A stretch of DNA of 8,281 bases from Cocleimonas sp. (lineage in GTDB: Bacteria > Pseudomonadota > Gammaproteobacteria > Thiotrichales > Thiotrichaceae), in the NCBI GenBank assembly GCA_023145535.1, contig JAGLDQ010000066.1, forward strand, positions 1 through 8,281, in the 5' to 3' direction. Both the position numbers and the translations under genes were made by a program. The first letter of the stretch is position 1, and each line of letters opens with the position of its first letter. The notes beneath the pieces were generated by a model, which made no database searches, had not been told where the DNA came from, and worked only from the letters and a program-made list of their open reading frames with translations. Of this stretch, positions 5,199 through 8,281 are shown piece after piece.

Positions 5199-6578
5199 CT
5201 ACCTAGGAGGAAACCCACCGCCACCCATCATTCCTGGCGGCATTTGACCTTGCATGGAGCGCATCATTTTCTTCATACCCCCTCCCTTAAATTTTTTCAT
5301 CATTTTACTCATTTGCTTATGTTGTTTAAGAATGCGATTCACATCTTGAATCTGCATACCACAACCCGCCGCTATGCGCTTTTTGCGCGAGCCTTTAATA
5401 ATGGCAGGAAAGCGACGTTCTTGCTGCGTCATTGAATTAATAATTGCCACCATGCGTGCCACTTCTTTATCACTCGCTTTCTCTTTAATTTGCGCCGATA
5501 AATTCCCCATGCCGGGCATTTTAGACATCAGGCCTCCCATACCGCCCATCTTTTCCATCTGTAGCATTTGTTTGCGTAGATCTTCTAGGTCAAAGCCATG
5601 CCCTTTATTCAGTTTTTTTACTAATTTTTTAGCCTGATTTTGATCAACATTTTTCTGCGCTTCTTCAACCAGTGAAAGCACATCACCCATGCCCAAAATA
5701 CGCGATGCCATACGATCAGGATGAAAGGCTTCTAACGCATCAATCTTTTCACCCACACCGATAAATTTAATCGGCTTACCCGTAATTTGGCGCACCGACA
5801 ATGCGGCACCACCGCGCGCATCACCATCCGCTTTTGTCAAGACAACACCCGTCAATGCTAACGCATCATCAAACGCCTTAGCGGTATTGGCGGCATCCTG
5901 CCCTGTCATGCTATCAACAACAAACAACGTCTCAACAGGGTCAATAGTCTTATGAATCGACTGAATTTCACCCATCATTTCTTCATCAATATGCAAACGA
6001 CCTGCTGTATCCACAATCAGCACATCAAGGAACTTCACCTTCGCTTCTTGCAGTGCAAATGCCGCAATATCAACAGGAGACTGCTCTGCATGACTAGAGA
6101 TAAAGGTTGCACCTGCTTGTTCTGCAACCGTTTCAAGCTGCTTAATCGCCGCCGGACGATACACGTCACAACTCACTACACCGACTTTTTTCTTATCTTT
6201 ATCGATTAATAGTTTTGCCAGCTTACCAGCGGTAGTCGTTTTACCTGCACCTTGCAAGCCTGCCATCAAGATAACGGCTGGGGGTTGCGCTGCCAAATCA
6301 AGCGACTCATTTGACGCACCCATGGTCTCTGTTAGCTCATCATCAACAATTTTTATTAATGCCTGACCAGGAGAAAGGCTTTTGATCACCTCTTTACCAA
6401 TCGCACGCTCTTTAACACGACTAATAAACTCACGCACTACGGGTAACGCAACATCGGCCTCAAGTAAGGCCATACGCACTTCACGCAACGTATCTTTAAT
6501 ATTTTCGTCGGTTAAACGCGCTTGACCACGTAGTTTTTTTACCGTACTGGAAAGACGATCACTTAAATTATCAAACAT
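5199..6578 (-). CDS. ffh: Signal recognition particle protein Ffh (SRP54 GTPase)
   Basis: Ffh binds 4.5S RNA and the signal sequences of nascent membrane proteins, and docks with FtsY to deliver ribosomes to the SecYEG translocon. The product has 459 residues (453 in E. coli). The N domain is about 1-95. The G domain has the P-loop GLQGAGKTT (107-115), the conserved DVYRPAAIKQL (138-148), DTAGR (190-194) and TKADGDARGG (248-257). The M domain from about 300 on is Met-rich, with the flexible finger loop GGMGGLMSKMPGMGNL (345-360). The RNA-binding helix-turn-helix runs RKKRIAAGCGMQIQDVNRIL (398-417). The usual Ser of GSG is Cys406 here. The C-terminus is a MPPGMMGGGGF tail. An AGAAG sequence at 6583-6587 is a fair Shine-Dalgarno. 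It is a single-gene unit with its own promoter and terminator. Confidence 0.98.
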   Translation of the reverse strand: MFDNLSDRLSSTVKKLRGQARLTDENIKDTLREVRMALLEADVALPVVREFISRVKERAIGKEVIKSLSPGQALIKIVDDELTETMGASNESLDLAAQPPAVILMAGLQGAGKTTTAGKLAKLLIDKDKKKVGVVSCDVYRPAAIKQLETVAEQAGATFISSHAEQSPVDIAAFALQEAKVKFLDVLIVDTAGRLHIDEEMMGEIQSIHKTIDPVETLFVVDSMTGQDAANTAKAFDDALALTGVVLTKADGDARGGAALSVRQITGKPIKFIGVGEKIDALEAFHPDRMASRILGMGDVLSLVEEAQKNVDQNQAKKLVKKLNKGHGFDLEDLRKQMLQMEKMGGMGGLMSKMPGMGNLSAQIKEKASDKEVARMVAIINSMTQQERRFPAIIKGSRKKRIAAGCGMQIQDVNRILKQHKQMSKMMKKFKGGGMKKMMRSMQGQMPPGMMGGGGFPPR

Positions 6579-6618
6579 AAGTCTTCTACTATTTTTATTT
6601 CATTTATAAGAGTGGTAC

Positions 6619-6648
6619 ATTATAACATCACATTCCTAAAATTGTCCT
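6619..6648 (-). promoter_or_regulatory. ffh: Probable sigma-70 promoter of ffh with extended -10
   Basis: On the minus strand a perfect TATAAT (6619-6624) is preceded by TG and one base (TG at 6626-6627), an extended -10. An AGGACA (6643-6648, four of six matches to TTGACA) lies 18 bases upstream. The predicted start near 6612 gives a leader of about 33 bases. It directly abuts the ypjD promoter region on the other strand. Confidence 0.65.
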
Positions 6649-6649
6649 A

Positions 6650-6655
6650 TATAGT
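6650..6655 (+). promoter_or_regulatory. Candidate -10 box of ypjD-radA, predicting a near-leaderless mRNA
   Basis: TATAGT at 6650-6655 would place the start at about 6662, one base before the ATG at 6663. There is no Shine-Dalgarno between the box and the ATG. No good -35 lies at the right spacing. An alternative TATAAC at 6621-6626 would give a leader of about 30 bases, also without a Shine-Dalgarno. Weak, from motif alone. Confidence 0.3.
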
Positions 6656-6662
6656 ATAAACA

Positions 6663-7466
6663 ATGACAACAATCGCAATAGTAGCCATTCTCCTCTATCT
6701 TATTAGCTGGCTTTTTCTTGGCTTAAAATTACGCTCGCGCCTGAATAACACCGCTCCCCTTAATAAAAAAATCTACCTGAGTCTCTGGTCTCTTGCCTTA
6801 TTACTTCACGCTATCGTGCTGTATTACGCTCTGCTCTTTGGCAATGGGTTATCGATCAATATGATCACTGCCGCTTCACATATCATCTGGTTAACCAGTC
6901 TGGTACTCCTGATCACGACATGGACACGGGATGTTGAAGCGCTTGGCATTTTTATCCTGCCACTCACAGCTTTTACTCTTTTACTGCAACAAACTGTCCC
7001 CCTAGACTCCACTCATCTCATTCAAATTAATAATGGTCTGGGGGCGCATATCTTCACCTCCCTGCTTGCCTATAGCATGTTAATGCTCGCCGCCATTCAA
7101 GCGGCACTACTCGCAGAACAGAATAACCATCTGCATAATCATAAGCCAACTGGCTTTATTCGCGCCCTCCCCTCCCTACAGGACATGGAAAACCTGCTGT
7201 TTCGCTTTATTACCCTCGGCGTTATTTTACTCACCATTGCGCTAATCACGGGTTTTATTTATTTAGATAATTTATTGGGTCAGCACGTTGCCCACAAAAC
7301 CATCCTTTCGATGTTTGCATGGCTGATTTTCACCACCTTATTAGTCGGTCATATTAAACTAGGCTGGCGGGGGCGCACGGCAATCCGCTGGACGTTAGCG
7401 GGCTTTATCATTTTAATGCTTGCTTTTTTTGGCTCAAAAATAATTCAGCATTTTCTTGGAATCTAA
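6663..7466 (+). CDS. ypjD: YpjD/CorE-type inner-membrane protein of the cytochrome c assembly (CcsA) family
   Basis: The 267-residue product is an integral membrane protein with about eight hydrophobic segments (near 2-22, 38-59, 66-86, 92-110, 126-151, 178-200, 213-230 and 240-260). It matches the CcsA/CcmC-like family in its layout, with histidines at His129, His211 and His230 in or next to membrane helices, where haem-handling relatives have ligands. The family name suggests cytochrome c assembly, but the gammaproteobacterial YpjD/CorE group lacks a settled function, and a link to Mg/Co efflux has been proposed through the CorE name. The assignment rests on topology and on position, since E. 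coli ypjD is likewise divergent from ffh. It is 3 bases upstream of radA, so the two are likely co-transcribed. No Shine-Dalgarno precedes the ATG. Confidence 0.85.
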   Translation: MTTIAIVAILLYLISWLFLGLKLRSRLNNTAPLNKKIYLSLWSLALLLHAIVLYYALLFGNGLSINMITAASHIIWLTSLVLLITTWTRDVEALGIFILPLTAFTLLLQQTVPLDSTHLIQINNGLGAHIFTSLLAYSMLMLAAIQAALLAEQNNHLHNHKPTGFIRALPSLQDMENLLFRFITLGVILLTIALITGFIYLDNLLGQHVAHKTILSMFAWLIFTTLLVGHIKLGWRGRTAIRWTLAGFIILMLAFFGSKIIQHFLGI

Positions 7467-7469
7467 GCA

Positions 7470-8281
7470 ATGGCAAAAACAAAAATAGAATACGCTTGCA
7501 CTAACTGTGGCTCTATCCACAATAAATGGAACGGTCAATGTGGTGAATGTAAAGAATGGAACACGCTAGAAGAAAGCATTGGTGCAGGAAAAAAAAGCGC
7601 CAGCGCGAATAGCGCACGCTTCGAAGGCTATGCCGGCGACACTGCCAGCAAAGTAAAGTCTATCCGTGAAATTAGCACCGTAAAAGATGCACGCACTAGC
7701 ACCAATATTGCTGAATTAGACCGCGTATTAGGCGGCGGCTTAGTACAAGGCTCCGTGGTATTAATTGGTGGTGATCCGGGTATTGGAAAATCCACCATTT
7801 TGATTCAAACACTGGCAAAATTTGATAACCTACGCACACTCTATGTCACCGGCGAAGAATCCCTACAACAAGTCTCCATGCGCGCACAGCGCTTAGAATT
7901 ACCACTTGATAATCTACGCTTACTGACTGAAACTTGCATTGAACGCATTATCGCCCACGCAAAAATAGAAAAACCACATGTGATGGTGATTGACTCCATC
8001 CAAACCATCTACACCGAACAACTCACCTCAGCCCCAGGCGCTGTTGGGCAAATCCGTGAAGCAACCGCCCTTCTCACCCGCTTTGCCAAACTCACGAACA
8101 CCTCACTGTTTATTGCAGGACACGTCACCAAAGAAGGCACACTCGCTGGGCCACGTGTACTTGAGCATATGGTCGATACCGTTCTCTATTTTGAAGGCGA
8201 CCCCGGAAGCCGTCACCGTATTTTACGTGCCGTCAAAAATCGCTTCGGCGCGGTCAATGAAATTGGTGTCTTTGCCATGAC
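7470..8281 (+). CDS. radA: DNA repair protein RadA/Sms, N-terminal 270 residues (cut by window edge)
   Basis: RadA is a RecA-like, DnaB-like hexameric helicase that drives branch migration of recombination intermediates. The start MAKTKIEYACTNCGSI opens a C4 zinc finger (Cys10, Cys13, Cys24, Cys27) followed by the ATPase core. Walker A is GGDPGIGKST (100-109), Walker B lies at VMVIDS (171-176), and the RadA-specific KNRFG motif is at 256-260. HVTKEGTLAGPRVLEHMVD (218-236) is also typical. The C-terminal Lon-protease-like domain lies beyond the window. The ATG is 3 bases after the ypjD stop. An overlapping reading frame on the same strand from 7990 is a shadow. In E. coli radA is elsewhere (beside serB), so this linkage is a lineage feature. 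Confidence 0.97.
   Translation, partial: MAKTKIEYACTNCGSIHNKWNGQCGECKEWNTLEESIGAGKKSASANSARFEGYAGDTASKVKSIREISTVKDARTSTNIAELDRVLGGGLVQGSVVLIGGDPGIGKSTILIQTLAKFDNLRTLYVTGEESLQQVSMRAQRLELPLDNLRLLTETCIERIIAHAKIEKPHVMVIDSIQTIYTEQLTSAPGAVGQIREATALLTRFAKLTNTSLFIAGHVTKEGTLAGPRVLEHMVDTVLYFEGDPGSRHRILRAVKNRFGAVNEIGVFAM

Noticed and set aside
5160..6209. Several plus-strand open frames opposite ffh
   Set aside because: They are antisense shadows of ffh, with Cys-, His- and Arg-rich products typical of reverse-complemented coding sequence.
7990..8280. Plus-strand open frame of 96 codons inside radA
   Set aside because: It lies in a shifted frame entirely within radA, whose motifs are intact in the other frame.
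1..8281. CRISPR arrays, tRNA/rRNA genes, insertion sequences, phage or defence genes
   Set aside because: No regularly spaced repeats, cloverleaf or rRNA stretches, transposase or integrase frames were seen.

Overview
The window is a stretch of chromosome from what looks like a gammaproteobacterium with fairly AT-rich DNA. The best evidence is gene order. On the minus strand ffh, rpsP, rimM, trmD and rplS follow one another, with a YpjD/CorE-type membrane gene divergent from ffh. This is the arrangement known from Escherichia coli. The proteins read as gammaproteobacterial (Ffh with a Met-rich tail, RimM ending in WDPEF, TrmD with the SFSDGLLDCPHY segment). I cannot name the genus from the sequence alone.

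Layout from left to right. Positions 1-311 (minus) hold the N-terminal third of an MlaA/VacJ outer-membrane lipoprotein, cut by the window edge. Positions 395-2188 (minus) encode a membrane-anchored PAS-GGDEF-EAL protein. Its GGDEF site is degenerate while its EAL residues are kept, so it is probably a c-di-GMP phosphodiesterase. Upstream of it, 2195-2631 is non-coding. It contains a small dyad next to the start codon, a large nested inverted-repeat element (about 2287-2396) and the terminator of the ribosomal operon. Positions 2632-4520 (minus) are the compact rpsP-rimM-trmD-rplS operon. Positions 4521-4855 are non-coding, with candidate promoters and two more inverted repeats. A small secreted orphan protein (4856-5188, plus) is inserted between rpsP and ffh and lies tail-to-tail with ffh. 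Ffh, the SRP GTPase, occupies 5199-6578 (minus). The divergent pair ypjD (6663-7466) and radA (7470 to the window end, partial) follows on the plus strand, separated by 3 bases and so probably an operon.

Functionally the window is mostly housekeeping: ribosome parts and assembly (S16, L19, RimM), tRNA m1G37 methylation (TrmD), membrane protein targeting (Ffh) and recombination/repair (RadA). Alongside these are lipid asymmetry maintenance (MlaA) and second-messenger signalling (the EAL protein).

The least ordinary parts are the multi-armed inverted-repeat element upstream of the EAL gene, the ffh terminator hairpin embedded in the 3' end of the opposing orphan gene, and the orphan gene itself. 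I found no clearly new multi-gene system, and the coding part is largely conventional.
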